Part shown: positions 18,453 through 28,470 of the stretch, one piece after another | Layout of the letters: each line of letters begins with the position of its first letter | How positions within the stretch are numbered: the first letter of the stretch is position 1 | DNA from: Trichothermofontia sichuanensis B231 | GTDB lineage: Bacteria > Cyanobacteriota > Cyanobacteriia > B231 | Assembly (NCBI RefSeq): GCF_026240635.1 | Contig: NZ_CP110848.1 | Location: forward strand, 1,552,501 to 1,616,500 | Length of the DNA: 64,000 bases | Reading direction: 5' to 3' | Program-made: the position numbers and the translations under genes | Notes under the pieces: model-generated | The model's input: only the letters and a program-made list of their open reading frames with translations | Told to the model about the DNA's origin: nothing | The model's database searches: none

Positions 18453-18747
18453 AGCTGACTAGCAGGATTGGCTGGCGATCTCTGACACCCTCTGCTTGAT
18501 TGTACGCGACGATACTGGTCTTCTAAGGGGGGATCTCAGGTCTGGCGGTAAGTGAGGGGCACGATCGCAAGACAGCAATTGCTTGCCTCATTTCCCGATG
18601 ATTTTGAATCCGATTATTTAATCTTGGCAGTATTTTTGCCATTATTTTGAGTTTGACCAGCCTTGATCTTGCCCCGTCCGAGGTTGAGTCCAACTGGCTG
18701 GTGACAGGGGTGTTAGGGGTGTTGTCGCTGCGGAGGACTATTCAACG

Positions 18748-19677
18748 GTGGCTAATGGGGCTAGGAGTGGGTGCCCGTATGGGGTTGGAACTGTGGAGCA
18801 GGGCCTAAACATGAGCCGGATTGAGAACCTAGGGCATCGGTATCAAGCCGATCGCGATGGGGATGGCCCGCTCATCTGCTGCAAGTGGGAGCCGGCGGCT
18901 GCGCCGGGAGTTGGGAGACGTCAGGCCACAGCAACACTGCTCATTACCCACGGTAGCTCGGATCCGCGTACCCAAGCGGCAGCCCAACAGTTGACCCAGT
19001 GGGTGCAGCAGGCAATCGTCCCCAGGAGCAAGGCCCTGATTGGTCTAGCAACCCTCGAACAGGCTGAGCTTCCTCTCTATGAACAAATTTGCCAATTTGG
19101 TGCCGCCGTAACCGAGGCTGGCTATAATCATTTGCAACTTTTCCCACTATTTTTGCTCCCCGGCGTGCATGTCATGGAGGATATTCCAGCCGCTCTCCGA
19201 CAAGCCCAAAGGATGCTGGGTAAGGATGTGATTATCGAGCTTCGAGCCTATTTGGGAGCGTATTCCGGGTTGGTTAATCTGCTCCAAACACGACTAGCAG
19301 CCGTCACAGGGATCCCGCGCATTTTGCTCGCCCACGGGAGTCGTCTGGCCAGCGCCCAGCGGCAGGTGCGCGCGATCGCCCAGGCACTCCAGGCCCAACC
19401 CGCCTATCTGACGCCAACCCCCGCTGCCACCTACCCCGATCTGGCGATGTGTTTGCACACCCTGGCGACGACAACGGTTGGCCCAGTGGCCATTGTGCCC
19501 TACGCCCTGTTTGAGGGCAACATGACAGCGAAGATCGCGCAGCAGGTGGTAGCATTGGCACCGAGCTTCCCGCGTCTGCAATTGCAGGTCGAATCTCCCC
19601 TCGGCACCCATCCCGATTTAGCAACCCTCATTGCGACGGTGGTCTTGGCCTCGCCCGACCAGGGGGGACAGCTATGA
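18748..19677 (+). CDS. CbiX-like sirohydrochlorin chelatase family protein
   Basis: 309 residues from a GTG start preceded by GGAGG; an ATG at 18811 (MSRIENLGH) is an alternative. Two class II chelatase half-domains are present. The first has LLITHGSSDPRTQAAAQQL with the metal-binding His, and QLFPLFLLPGVHVMEDIP. The second has ILLAHGSRLASAQRQVRAIA and IVPYALFEGNMTAKIAQQV. Such proteins insert Co2+ or Fe2+ into sirohydrochlorin for cobalamin or sirohaem synthesis. The stop codon overlaps the ftsQ start (ATGA). The first ~45 residues are poorly conserved in appearance. Confidence 0.85.
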   Translation: MANGARSGCPYGVGTVEQGLNMSRIENLGHRYQADRDGDGPLICCKWEPAAAPGVGRRQATATLLITHGSSDPRTQAAAQQLTQWVQQAIVPRSKALIGLATLEQAELPLYEQICQFGAAVTEAGYNHLQLFPLFLLPGVHVMEDIPAALRQAQRMLGKDVIIELRAYLGAYSGLVNLLQTRLAAVTGIPRILLAHGSRLASAQRQVRAIAQALQAQPAYLTPTPAATYPDLAMCLHTLATTTVGPVAIVPYALFEGNMTAKIAQQVVALAPSFPRLQLQVESPLGTHPDLATLIATVVLASPDQGGQL

Positions 19678-20567
19678 ACCAACCGGCCATGCCCCCACCC
19701 CCCTCGGATCTCCCAGCCCCTGATCTGGATACCCTTTCTCCGGCGGAACTGATCCAACGGCGGCGGGCGTTGCGCCACCAGCGGCGGGTGCGCGGCCTCC
19801 AGTCCCTGTGGCGGATACTGGCGATCAGCGCCATCGCAGGGGGGGGAGTGTGGCTCACCACCTTGCCCATCTGGGTGCTGCGATCGCCCGAACAGGTCAC
19901 GATTAGCGGCAATCGCTATCTGTCCGAGGCAGCCATTCGCTCGTTGCTTGACCTCAAATATCCCCAATCCCTGGTGCGCTTGCAGCCGGAGGAACTGGTA
20001 CAAACCCTCGAATCCCACGGTCCGATCGCCGAGGCGATCGTCACCCGTCGCCTAGACCCACCCGGATTAACGATCGTGGTACGAGAGCGGCATCCAGTTG
20101 CCCAAACGATCCCGAGTCCAGCTATCAAGAATGGGCCGCCCGACCAACAGCCCCTTCCCGCTGGTTTAATTGATGCCAGTGGCGTCTGGATGCCCTTAGA
20201 AAGCTATGCCGCCCTCGATAGTGATCTGAAGTTGCCAACCCTCAAGATCTTAGGGATGCAAGAATCCCAGCGGCAACAATGGCCTTCCCTCTATCAAACC
20301 CTATTGAGCAGTGGCCTCAAGGTGAGTGAAATCGACTGGCGTCATGCCGGCAACCTGATTCTAAAAACCGAAATTGGAGTTGCCCACTTTGGTCCTTATA
20401 GCTATCGTTTTCCCCAACAATTAGCCGTCCTGAAGCGCATGCAATTGTTACCGAAAAAAGTTAAAACCAGTCAAATTAGCTACATCGATCTGCGAAATCC
20501 CGATGTACCTGTTCTCCAGATGCGGCCTGCCTCACCCCCCAACCAACCGCGCTTACCCCCTCCCTGA
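19674..20567 (+). CDS. ftsQ: Cell division protein FtsQ/DivIB family
   Basis: 297 residues. A Pro-rich cytoplasmic tail and a basic stretch (RRRALRHQRRVRGLQ) are followed by one membrane segment (ILAISAIAGGGVWLTTLPIW). Next comes a POTRA domain (VLRSPEQVTISGNRYLSEAAIRSLL) and the FtsQ beta domain (VVRERHPVAQTI, SYIDLRNPDVPVLQ). FtsQ sits in the membrane and links early and late divisome proteins. It precedes ftsZ, the arrangement usual in cyanobacteria, where FtsQ (Ftn-type partners aside) contacts FtsZ regulators. Confidence 0.9.
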   Translation: MNQPAMPPPPSDLPAPDLDTLSPAELIQRRRALRHQRRVRGLQSLWRILAISAIAGGGVWLTTLPIWVLRSPEQVTISGNRYLSEAAIRSLLDLKYPQSLVRLQPEELVQTLESHGPIAEAIVTRRLDPPGLTIVVRERHPVAQTIPSPAIKNGPPDQQPLPAGLIDASGVWMPLESYAALDSDLKLPTLKILGMQESQRQQWPSLYQTLLSSGLKVSEIDWRHAGNLILKTEIGVAHFGPYSYRFPQQLAVLKRMQLLPKKVKTSQISYIDLRNPDVPVLQMRPASPPNQPRLPPP

Positions 20568-20787
20568 GGGAAATTGCAGTACAGATGATCCATTAAAGAA
20601 GCCGTTTGCTGAAATGGCTTGCCTGTCGGTACAAAGGTCTTTTATATTGGCGTTTCCTGGTTTACAAGTTGGTGCTGCTGAATGAGTTTGGTTTTTCTGG
20701 CGATTTACCCTATAGTTGACTAGAGTTGTCTGGCCTTTAACAACTGTTTATAGATAAAACAACTTCCCGCCTTCAAAGAGCTTTGAT

Positions 20788-22056
20788 ATGGAGCAGGTGT
20801 CCATTTCCAACAGTTCTCACACTGCTGACCCGCAACCTATCTCGACGCCAACTATGAACTCGTCTAATCCGTTTGGCAACTCAGGACATCGTCGTCACGC
20901 CTACGATGCTGCATCTGATCCCCGCGAGAGCGGTGAATATAGCATTATCCCCAGTAGTGTAGCGCGCATTAAAGTAGTTGGCGTTGGGGGCGGGGGGAGT
21001 AATGCCGTCAACCGTATGATCGCCAGTGATCTATTGGGGGTTGAGTTCTGGGTTGTGAATACCGATGCCCAAGCCCTCATGCAATCGAATGCGCCCCAAC
21101 ATATTCAGATTGGTCAAAAGCTGACGCGGGGGCTAGGGGCGGGGGGGAATCCTGCCATCGGCCAGAAGGCGGCGGAGGAATCCCGTGATGATATTGCGAA
21201 TGCTTTGGAAGATGCTGATTTGGTCTTCATTACAGCGGGCATGGGGGGGGGTACAGGCACCGGGGCTGCCCCGATCGTGGCCGAAGTGGCGAAGGAAATG
21301 GGGGCATTGACGGTGGGGGTAGTCACCCGTCCTTTTACCTTTGAGGGTCGCCGCCGCACTACCCAGGCTGAGGAAGGGATTGCTGCGCTCCAGGGGCGGG
21401 TTGATACTCTGATTGTCATTCCCAACGATCGCCTACTTTCGGTCATCTCAGAACAAACCCCCGTGCAGGAAGCCTTCCGAACGGCGGATGATGTACTGCG
21501 ACAAGGGGTCCAGGGGATCTCTGATATTATTACAATTCCTGGTTTGGTGAATGTAGACTTTGCCGATGTGCGGGCGGTGATGGCTGATGCGGGATCAGCC
21601 CTGATGGGGATCGGCATGGGGTCTGGCAAGTCCCGTGCTCGCGAAGCGGCGATGGCGGCGATTTCCTCACCGCTGCTGGACTCGTCGGTGGACGGGGCCA
21701 AGGGGGTTGTCTTCAACATTACGGGTGGGGATGATCTGACCCTGCATGAGGTCAATGCTGCTGCTGAAGTGATTTACGAAGTGGTTGATCCCAACGCCAA
21801 CATTATCTTTGGGGCGGTGATCGACGAGCGATTGCAGGGCGAAGTGCGGATTACGGTGATTGCGACTGGTTTTAGTAGTGAGGCCCCGGCGGCTGCCCCA
21901 GCGACTAAGGCAACGGCCAAGCGGCAGGTTGTGGCTCCGCCTGTGAATCGACCGGTTCCCCCGATGCCCCCTAGGCCACCGGAACCGAGTCGGGGCCAAC
22001 CCCCGACTGATCCGGATATTCCGGAGTTTTTACAACGCCGTCGCCCTTCCCGTTAG
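20788..22056 (+). CDS. ftsZ: Cell division GTPase FtsZ
   Basis: 422 residues. A non-conserved N-terminal extension of about 60 residues, typical of cyanobacteria, precedes [18 protein letters not shown]. The tubulin signature is [14 protein letters not shown], the T7 loop region contains [20 protein letters not shown], and the polymerising domain ends near ITVIATGF. A Pro-rich linker ([18 protein letters not shown]) leads to the conserved C-terminal peptide [15 protein letters not shown], which binds membrane anchors. It forms the Z ring. A 220-bp leader separates it from ftsQ, so it probably has its own promoter. Confidence 0.97.
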   Translation: MEQVSISNSSHTADPQPISTPTMNSSNPFGNSGHRRHAYDAASDPRESGEYSIIPSSVARIKVVGVGGGGSNAVNRMIASDLLGVEFWVVNTDAQALMQSNAPQHIQIGQKLTRGLGAGGNPAIGQKAAEESRDDIANALEDADLVFITAGMGGGTGTGAAPIVAEVAKEMGALTVGVVTRPFTFEGRRRTTQAEEGIAALQGRVDTLIVIPNDRLLSVISEQTPVQEAFRTADDVLRQGVQGISDIITIPGLVNVDFADVRAVMADAGSALMGIGMGSGKSRAREAAMAAISSPLLDSSVDGAKGVVFNITGGDDLTLHEVNAAAEVIYEVVDPNANIIFGAVIDERLQGEVRITVIATGFSSEAPAAAPATKATAKRQVVAPPVNRPVPPMPPRPPEPSRGQPPTDPDIPEFLQRRRPSR

Positions 22057-22097
22057 GGCCGGATTAGCCAGACATTGGCCTAACAGGGGTAGTGGTT

Positions 22098-22958
22098 ATG
22101 TCGAGGTGGATGCCTGCCATCCCGATCGTGCTTACGATCGCGGGGTCTGATAGTGGCGGTGGGGCTGGAATTCAGGCGGATCTCCGGACCTTTGCCTTCC
22201 ACTGTGTCCACGGGACCAGTGCTCTGACCTGTGTCACGGCCCAGAATACGATCGGGGTCAATCGGGTCGATGCCCTGCCTGCTGCTGCTGTTGCTGCCCA
22301 GATCGAGGCTGTCAGTCAGGATATGGTGATTGGGGCAGTGAAAACGGGAATGTTGTTGAATGCGGACATTATCAGCACGGTGGCCCGACAATTAGCCCGC
22401 TTGTCCTTAAACCAGCAATTGGTGGTGGACCCCGTGATGATCTCACGGGCGGGGGTTCCTTTGATTGATGCGGCAGCGGTGCAAGCGCTGCGTCAGGAAT
22501 TGCTGCCGCTGGCCCAGGTGCTGACTCCCAACCGCTATGAGGCCCAGATTCTGGCCAACCAAGCCATTCACACGCTTGCGGATATGGAGCAGGCTGCCCA
22601 ACGGATTCACCAACTCGGACCTCAGTACGTCCTGGTCAAGGGGGGAGGGATGACGGGTGACTGGCGGGCGATCGATGTGTGGTACGACGGCAATCACCTG
22701 CGGACTCTGGCGACGGAGGTGGTGGATACTCCCCATACCCACGGGACTGGGTGTACCCTCTCGGCGGCGATCGCGGCCAATTTGGCCCTGGGTTACGAGC
22801 CGCTCACGGCCACCCAGCGGGCGAAACAGTATGTGACCGAGGCTCTGAAATATGCCCTCGCGATCGGGCAGGGGCAGGGACCCGTTGGCCATTTTTTCCC
22901 CTTGCTGTCTGGCGATCGGGCTATACCCAGGGAGTGTTCGATGCCCGGTGACGGTTAA
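22098..22958 (+). CDS. thiD: Hydroxymethylpyrimidine (phosphate) kinase
   Basis: 286 residues from the ATG at 22098 (a GTG six bases earlier is also possible; AGGGG lies upstream). The ribokinase-family fold is shown by VLTIAGSDSGGGAGIQADLRTF at the start, LVVDPVMISRAGVPLID, LTPNRYEAQILA, YVLVKGGGMTG and the catalytic/anion-hole motif DTPHTHGTGCTLSAAIA. It phosphorylates HMP and HMP-P to HMP-PP in thiamine biosynthesis. It follows ftsZ by 41 bp on the same strand. Confidence 0.94.
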   Translation: MSRWMPAIPIVLTIAGSDSGGGAGIQADLRTFAFHCVHGTSALTCVTAQNTIGVNRVDALPAAAVAAQIEAVSQDMVIGAVKTGMLLNADIISTVARQLARLSLNQQLVVDPVMISRAGVPLIDAAAVQALRQELLPLAQVLTPNRYEAQILANQAIHTLADMEQAAQRIHQLGPQYVLVKGGGMTGDWRAIDVWYDGNHLRTLATEVVDTPHTHGTGCTLSAAIAANLALGYEPLTATQRAKQYVTEALKYALAIGQGQGPVGHFFPLLSGDRAIPRECSMPGDG

Positions 22959-23020
22959 GGGTAGCCCCTTACCTAGTCGATGTCCATCTCTGGTATCCAT
23001 CTCTGATGTCCATCTCTACT

Positions 23021-23133
23021 TATAGTCATTGCCATTTAGGCTGAAACAGCCCCCTCACCCCCAGCCCCTCTCCCAGAGCGGGAGAGAGGAGTGAAAAACT
23101 GTATCGTTCTTATTCTTATTTAGATTGACCATA
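23021..23133 (+). repeat. MITE-like element, copy D
   Basis: Same ends as copy A (TATAGTCATTGCCATTTA ... GATTGACCATA). It is 113 bp because TTCTTA is duplicated near the 3' end. Confidence 0.85.
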
Positions 23134-23241
23134 GTCCCCAACGTCCGACCGGCGTAGCCGTCTAAGGTGACTCGTGCCATAATTCGGCACAGAATTGTCT
23201 TGAAGGGCATCGCATTGCATGGTGAGGAGGGGGAGAAGGTG

Positions 23242-23760
23242 ATGAGGCAAGTTGTGCGACGATCGCATCAGCGCTGGCCCTGGTTAAGGTGGGCTGCCAT
23301 CGGTGTCCTAGGGATGGGAATGGTCAGTCTGCCGGGAATAGCCCAGTTTCCGCCTACTACTCCCATTTTTGAGCAGGTGACCCTCAGCCCCGGACGGGAT
23401 TTTAGGGATGACCCGATCGTACTAGAGGGTGTGAGTGGTGGGTCGATTCCTGCCCGTCAAGTAGCGGGTCGTTTAGATACCCCTACTGGCGCTTGCTTAG
23501 GGTTTGTCGAGCGTGCACCTGATTATGTTCTGACCTTGACAGATTTCTTTGACTACCTCAGCCTCCGCATCTCTAGCCCTGAGGATACGACCCTAGTGGT
23601 GCGGGGGCCAGGGGGCAGTTGGTGTAATGATGACTATGCGGGGAGCAAAAATCCGGGTTTGGTTGGGCAATGGCTAGCCGGGACTTATGAAATTTGGGTT
23701 GGCTCCTACCGCGATCGGGCTTACCATCCCTACCAGATACAGCTAAGCCAGATTCACTAG
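23242..23760 (+). CDS. Secreted protein with pre-peptidase C-terminal-like domain
   Basis: 172 residues from the ATG at 23242, which follows a purine-rich GAGGAGGGGGAGAAGG. A signal peptide is clear: basic RQVVRRSHQR, hydrophobic WAAIGVLGMGMVSLPGI, probable cleavage after IAQ. The mature part (LTLTDFFDYLSLRISSPED, TLVVRGPGGSWCNDD, GLVGQWLAGTYEIWVGSY) looks like the beta-sandwich PPC domain found in many secreted cyanobacterial proteins. No catalytic domain is present. It probably acts in the periplasm or outside the cell; function unknown. Confidence 0.75.
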   Translation: MRQVVRRSHQRWPWLRWAAIGVLGMGMVSLPGIAQFPPTTPIFEQVTLSPGRDFRDDPIVLEGVSGGSIPARQVAGRLDTPTGACLGFVERAPDYVLTLTDFFDYLSLRISSPEDTTLVVRGPGGSWCNDDYAGSKNPGLVGQWLAGTYEIWVGSYRDRAYHPYQIQLSQIH

Positions 23761-23947
23761 GGTGTTCTTGTTAGGGCATTCTTGGGATCACCGGCAGCCC
23801 TCATCTGCCGACGCCTGCTCCCAGTCCTCCTAGCCCGCCGTTTGCGAGGGGATGGGGTGAAGGGGAGTCAGATTGGTAAGTTCCTCTCTCGCTCTGGGAG
23901 AGGGATTTCGGGCAAGAGTCGTCCCCGGGGGATCACCCATCCTCAAC

Positions 23948-24943
23948 CTAGGATGTAGGCCGCTTGCCGGAGGGGGGTAGCTTCGCCGGGGGCGAGCTAG
24001 GGGGGGCTTGGCCCGGTTCGGCGGCAGGTTGAGGTAATGGGGGGGTGCGACTTGGGGTAGAGGCTGAGGGAGAACGTGGCTGAGGGCGGGTAGACTTAGG
24101 GAGGGGTGTGGGCGGCATTCCCATCCGCCGATTGGTGCGGAAGGTAACATTGACACCCTCGTTCGACTGCTCCAACACGAGTAGGGGAGTTGGTTTGGCC
24201 TTTTGATCCCAGTGCATGTAGACGACCCGACCCTGGAGAGAAGGCTGCCAGCTTGGATCGGTATTAGGGTCCAGGTAAGCTTCGATACAGTTAATTAGCT
24301 CTTCGATCGTGGCATTGGTCGTTTGTGTCGGTAGACGGGTTAAGCGCACTTGCACGCGAAACAACACCCCCCGTTTCGCGTTAGGGAGGTCTGAGGTTTG
24401 GTACTCCACATCAAAAGTCTCATCAATTTGATGGCCGCCGGTACTGGCAATCCCGACGATTCCTTGTTCGGCTTGGGTAGGCCGTAGCGCCGCCGAGATT
24501 TTATCTTTCATACGGATTTTGATCTGGTTGAGAATCGCAAAGTGGAAAATCTCTTCCTCCATGCGCATTTTCAGGTAGTCCAGGTTAAATTCCCGCGAGT
24601 GGACTAGGTCCGGGTTTGTCTCCATCTTATGGATGGTTTTTAGTGCTAATTTATACTTCTTCTGAAGTTCTTTATTCTTAAAAGTTTCAAATTTGAGGCG
24701 CTTCGCCCAATTTTTAGAGGCCATCTTAAACCACAGACTCAGGCCCACCAAGGCCAATAGCAGCAATCCAGAAGTGGCCATCCACACTTGGGGCGATTGC
24801 ACGATCGCGCTGATTTTGGCAGGGACTTGGCCGACGGTGGAACTGAGAAGGGAAGACTGGGGAGAGCGAAGGGGCGCAAGCATAGGGGGCAAGGGTGAGG
24901 GGGAAGAGGTTAACAAGCCATATATGTGAACGATCGCAATCAC
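23948..24943 (-). CDS. Membrane-anchored hypothetical protein with Pro-rich tail
   Basis: Up to 331 residues from GTG at 24943; ATG at 24883 (MLAPLRSPQSS) is an alternative. One membrane segment (about 53-72, MATSGLLLLALVGLSLWFKM) is followed by a basic helical stretch (KNWAKRLKFETFKNKELQKK). Next is a ~190-residue globular part including LDYLKMRMEEEIFHFAILNQ and IVGIASTGGHQIDETFDVEY, then a low-complexity Pro/Ser tail. No known domain is recognised. The globular part looks conserved in style, so a real gene is likely, probably a cyanobacterial membrane protein facing the cytoplasm. Confidence 0.7.
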   Translation of the reverse strand: MIAIVHIYGLLTSSPSPLPPMLAPLRSPQSSLLSSTVGQVPAKISAIVQSPQVWMATSGLLLLALVGLSLWFKMASKNWAKRLKFETFKNKELQKKYKLALKTIHKMETNPDLVHSREFNLDYLKMRMEEEIFHFAILNQIKIRMKDKISAALRPTQAEQGIVGIASTGGHQIDETFDVEYQTSDLPNAKRGVLFRVQVRLTRLPTQTTNATIEELINCIEAYLDPNTDPSWQPSLQGRVVYMHWDQKAKPTPLLVLEQSNEGVNVTFRTNRRMGMPPTPLPKSTRPQPRSPSASTPSRTPPLPQPAAEPGQAPPSSPPAKLPPSGKRPTS

Positions 24944-25044
24944 CTCAGGAAGATAATCGCCAGCAGAAGCAGGCAGCGACTTGTCACTACTCTAGCGCAC
25001 ATATTCCCTGGGATACCGACAGGGTCTGTAGCCTACCAGGAAGA

Positions 25045-25147
25045 TATAGTGATTTCAGATTAGAAAGAGATCTCTAAGCCCCTCTCCCGCTCTGGGAGAG
25101 GGGTTGGGAGTGAGGGGGCTGTTTCAGCCTAAATGGCAATGACTATA
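25045..25147 (-). repeat. MITE-like element, copy E (103-bp subtype)
   Basis: Inverted. One end is GACTATA with the usual CAGCCTAAATGGCAAT. The other end is TATAGTGATTTCAGATTAGA, a subtype shared only with copy F at 31513. With AT-rich promoter sequence it accounts for the gap 24944-25341. Confidence 0.8.
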
Positions 25148-25341
25148 TCTGAGCAATCCCTAAAACCGGAGAGACAGATTCAAGTAGCTTGGTAAATGGC
25201 TTGTCTGCACTGATCTTGCAGGTGCGATGGGGGTGACAGTAGCTAACTCTCTGGTATGAGGCGGTGGCATTACACACGAGTTAAGGGTGGTATCATTTTT
25301 GAATGCGCAACACATTACTAGGAAAGTGAGTCATTTTTACG

Positions 25342-26073
25342 ATGTCTAAATCTCCTTTATTAAGTTTTTTCGACAGATCCTATATTATCAACCTTCCCGA
25401 AAGATTCGATCGGCGTAACCAAATGAAGCAAGAGCTTAAAATGCTTGGGCTATCCGAGCTATCAGAGGAAGTGATTTTCTTCCCCGCAATTCGGCCTACT
25501 GACAAAGGCGAGTTTCCCAGTATTGGTTCTAAAGGGTGCTTTCTTAGCCACTTAGCGATATTAAAGGAGGCTAAAAGCCAAAATTTAAATAATCTACTAA
25601 TTATGGAGGATGATTTATCGTTTACTCGTTTCCTTGTTAAGAAACAAGATACTATTGTTGATGAGCTGCGACGTTTAAGTTGGGATTTTGCTTATCTCGG
25701 TCATGGTGTGAATTGGAATTCTGGAGGAGGACAAATTTTCCATGAGTATTCTGAGCCATTAGCATTGACTCATTTTTTTGCTGTTAACAAAAGAACGATT
25801 GCTGAACTGGTTGACTTTCTTGAAGAGGTCTTAAAGCGTCCTGCTGGTCACCCTGAAGGGGGGCCAATGCACATTGATGGCGCCTACTCGACATTTAGAA
25901 AACAGCATCCTGAGGTGATTACGTTAATTGCCTGTCCAAGTCTAGGGTTTCAGAGGGCTTCATCCAGTGATGTGACTGGTTACAAGTGGTTTGAAAGATT
26001 GCCAATTTTGGCTCAACCACTAGGGGCAGCCCGTGATGTCAAAAACTGGTATCGACGCAATTTTACATCCTAA
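25342..26073 (+). CDS. Glycosyltransferase family 25 (LPS-type)
   Basis: 243 residues. The N-terminal SYIINLPERFDRRNQMKQEL is the GT25 signature, followed by IGSKGCFLSHLAILKEA and the acidic LLIMEDDLSFTRF (metal/donor site). HIDGAYSTFR corresponds to the late catalytic region. Members transfer galactose or other sugars onto lipooligosaccharide or other surface glycans. The gene is visibly richer in A+T than its neighbours and lies between a MITE and the hydrogenase locus, consistent with recent acquisition. It converges on hypD with 14 bp between stops. Confidence 0.88.
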   Translation: MSKSPLLSFFDRSYIINLPERFDRRNQMKQELKMLGLSELSEEVIFFPAIRPTDKGEFPSIGSKGCFLSHLAILKEAKSQNLNNLLIMEDDLSFTRFLVKKQDTIVDELRRLSWDFAYLGHGVNWNSGGGQIFHEYSEPLALTHFFAVNKRTIAELVDFLEEVLKRPAGHPEGGPMHIDGAYSTFRKQHPEVITLIACPSLGFQRASSSDVTGYKWFERLPILAQPLGAARDVKNWYRRNFTS

Positions 26074-26087
26074 GCGTGTTCTTACAA

Positions 26088-27257
26088 TTAAAAGTTGATA
26101 GCCCCCTCTTTAACTATATTGAGTACCGGTGTCCGGTAGCGGTAATAGGCAGCACAGGCCCCTTCTGAGGAAACCATTGTCGCTCCCAGGGGATGTTCGG
26201 GGGTGCAGTCTGTCCCAAAGGCTGGACATTCACTCGGTTTCTTCACCCCTTGCAAAACCAGGCCACTGATACACGTTTTTGCTTCGGTTTCGGCCCAATT
26301 CGACGATGTCAGTTGGGGCGCTCGTTCCGGCGGGGAATCCGTTTCTCGGGGTAAACCAAAACGTTTCTGGGCATCAAAGGCGGCATAGGTCGATCGCAGG
26401 GCCAAGCCACTCTGGGGAATTTCGCCAATCCCCCGCCATTGCCGCGGGACTACCTCAAATACTGTTTCAATTAACTGCTGGGCTACCAAATTGCCTTCCG
26501 GACGCACGACCCGACTGTACTGGTTCACAACCTCAGTCCGTCCCGTTTCCAATTGTTCAATGCAGAGATAGATGCCCTGAAGAATATCCAGGGGTTCAAA
26601 ACCGGTAACCACGATCGGCACCTGATATTGCTGCGCCAAAGACTGATAGGCTTGAATCCCCATCACGGTACACACATGACCAGCCGCTAAAAACCCCTGT
26701 ACTCGATTTTCTGGCGCACTCAGGATGGCCGCGATCGCCGGGGGGACCAATACCTGGGAAACCAACAGAGAAAAATTCTTAAGCCCCTGCTGCTGTGCCT
26801 GATAAACAGCCATTGCATTAGCCGGCGCCGTCGTTTCAAAGCCAATGGCAAAGAAAATCACTTCCCGATCGGGGTTTTCCTGGGCCAATTTCACCGCATC
26901 CAGCGGGGAATAGACAATCCGGACATCACCTCCGGCGGCCTTGACCGAAAACAGGTCACGCTGGCTACCCGGCACCCGCAACATATCGCCAAAGGAGCAG
27001 AAAATCACTTGGGGTAACGCCGCTAGGGTGATTGCCTGATCAATTAAAGCCGTTGGGGTGACACAAACCGGGCAACCTGGCCCATGAATCAGCGTAATTG
27101 GCTCTGGCAGCAGTTGGTCAATGCCGTATTTAACAATCGCATGGGTCTGGCCGCCGCAAATTTCCATCAGGCACCAAGGTCGGGTGGTGAGGCGGGCGAT
27201 CGCCTCGGCATAGCGGTGGGCGGCGGCGGCATCACGGTATTCGTCAACGTACTTCAC
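26088..27257 (-). CDS. hypD: Hydrogenase maturation protein HypD
   Basis: 389 residues from the GTG at 27257 ([17 protein letters not shown]). This start lies 14 bp inside the end of hypC and matches the usual HypD N-terminus, so the longer open frame is not used. Conserved elements are [40 protein letters not shown] and GHVCTVMG. The C-terminal cysteine-rich segment ([27 protein letters not shown]) binds a [4Fe-4S] cluster. With HypC it forms the scaffold on which the Fe(CN)2CO unit of [NiFe] hydrogenases is built. Last gene of the hox-hyp run. Confidence 0.96.
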   Translation of the reverse strand: MKYVDEYRDAAAAHRYAEAIARLTTRPWCLMEICGGQTHAIVKYGIDQLLPEPITLIHGPGCPVCVTPTALIDQAITLAALPQVIFCSFGDMLRVPGSQRDLFSVKAAGGDVRIVYSPLDAVKLAQENPDREVIFFAIGFETTAPANAMAVYQAQQQGLKNFSLLVSQVLVPPAIAAILSAPENRVQGFLAAGHVCTVMGIQAYQSLAQQYQVPIVVTGFEPLDILQGIYLCIEQLETGRTEVVNQYSRVVRPEGNLVAQQLIETVFEVVPRQWRGIGEIPQSGLALRSTYAAFDAQKRFGLPRETDSPPERAPQLTSSNWAETEAKTCISGLVLQGVKKPSECPAFGTDCTPEHPLGATMVSSEGACAAYYRYRTPVLNIVKEGAINF

Positions 27258-27501
27258 TGGGTTCCAACTCCGCCAATTCGTCCATTGCCTGCAAAGTTTC
27301 AAAGACCCGTTGGGCCTCCTCTGGATCAACCGTATTCAGGGCAAAGCCCACATGAACGATCACATAATCTCCCACCTGAGCCTCTGGCACGTAGGCCAAA
27401 CTCACCTCTTTAAGGACACCACCAAAGCGGACTTTTCCCATGCGATTCAGGGTGGCATCACCAGTAATACTGACAATTTCTCCAGGTACAGCTAAACACA
27501 T
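27244..27501 (-). CDS. hypC: Hydrogenase maturation chaperone HypC
   Basis: 85 residues from the ATG at 27501, giving [12 protein letters not shown] with the essential Cys2 that binds the Fe unit. The frame is open further upstream, but only this start gives the invariant N-terminus. It carries the Fe(CN)2CO moiety from HypD to the hydrogenase large subunit. It overlaps hypD by 14 bp and follows hypB by 11 bp. Confidence 0.95.
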   Translation of the reverse strand: MCLAVPGEIVSITGDATLNRMGKVRFGGVLKEVSLAYVPEAQVGDYVIVHVGFALNTVDPEEAQRVFETLQAMDELAELEPSEVR

Positions 27502-27512
27502 GGATGGTTGGC

Positions 27513-28469
27513 TTAACTCCCCATAATAGTTGTTGCTTTGCGTTCGCGCTGCCCTTGCAGATAGGCATACCAAGCTTCTAAGCCAGTCCCCGTGCGAGCA
27601 GAGACTTCAAAAATCGGGGCTTGGGGCGCAACTTTGTGCAGGTTGGCGATCGCGCGATCGCGATCAAACCCCACCGCTACCGCAATATCAATTTTGTTAA
27701 TCACGATCGCGTCGGCAGTCTTAAACATGGGGGCATACTTCAGGGGTTTATCTTCTCCCTCAGTGACTGAGAGCAGAACAATACGCAAATCCTCGCCCAG
27801 ATCATAGGCCGCAGGACAGACTAGATTACCCACATTTTCAATCACGAGTAATTCGAGTTGATCCAGATCGAGTTTTTGCGCTGCTTGGGCAATCATTTCA
27901 GCCTCCAAATGGCAGGCGGTTCCCGTCGTAATTTGCACGATCGCATCCCCAGCAGTGCGCAATCGCTGGGCATCATTATCCGTTTCCAAATCCCCGACAA
28001 TGACCCCGACGCCACGCTGCTGTTCACCTTGCTGCGGCCAATCTTGCAGTAAACGTTCCAAGAGGGCAGTTTTGCCGGAACCCGGAGAAGAAACGACATT
28101 CAAAACCAGTAACCCTTTGGCTTGAAAGTAACCCCGATTACGTTCTGCGAGTCGATCGTTTTTGTTGAGAATTCCCTGGGCGATTGTCAAAGTGCGGGGT
28201 TGAATCGTTGTACCCGTGTCTGAGCGATCGGAGATTGTGGCAGTAACGCCTCTGGTGTCGTGGACGTGCTCAGTATGGGCATAAGCATGATCAGGGTGAT
28301 GTAAATGATTATGATGTAAATGATGATGATAATGGGAGTGTTGATGGTTGTGGGTATAGGTATGAGCCTGATTAGGATGATGGAAATGGGAATGGGCCAT
28401 TTCAGCATCTAGCACAGCGCCATCGATCGTGACTTCTCCGGTGACCACACATCCGCAGGTTTGACACAT
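27513..28469 (-). CDS. hypB: Hydrogenase nickel incorporation GTPase HypB, histidine-rich
   Basis: 318 residues. N-terminal MCQTCGC (high-affinity nickel site) is followed by a striking histidine-rich stretch, about residues 25-70, with clusters such as [15 protein letters not shown], probably for nickel storage. The GTPase domain has the P-loop [14 protein letters not shown], the metal-site ETDNDAQR region and NKID. It delivers nickel to HoxH with HypA. The start is 1 bp past the hypA stop, so the two are coupled. Confidence 0.96.
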   Translation of the reverse strand: MCQTCGCVVTGEVTIDGAVLDAEMAHSHFHHPNQAHTYTHNHQHSHYHHHLHHNHLHHPDHAYAHTEHVHDTRGVTATISDRSDTGTTIQPRTLTIAQGILNKNDRLAERNRGYFQAKGLLVLNVVSSPGSGKTALLERLLQDWPQQGEQQRGVGVIVGDLETDNDAQRLRTAGDAIVQITTGTACHLEAEMIAQAAQKLDLDQLELLVIENVGNLVCPAAYDLGEDLRIVLLSVTEGEDKPLKYAPMFKTADAIVINKIDIAVAVGFDRDRAIANLHKVAPQAPIFEVSARTGTGLEAWYAYLQGQRERKATTIMGS

Positions 28470-28470
28470 T

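Noticed and set aside
18453-18747. Cobalamin riboswitch ahead of the cbiX-like gene
   Set aside because: No B12-box-like sequence or extended conserved structure was recognised by eye.
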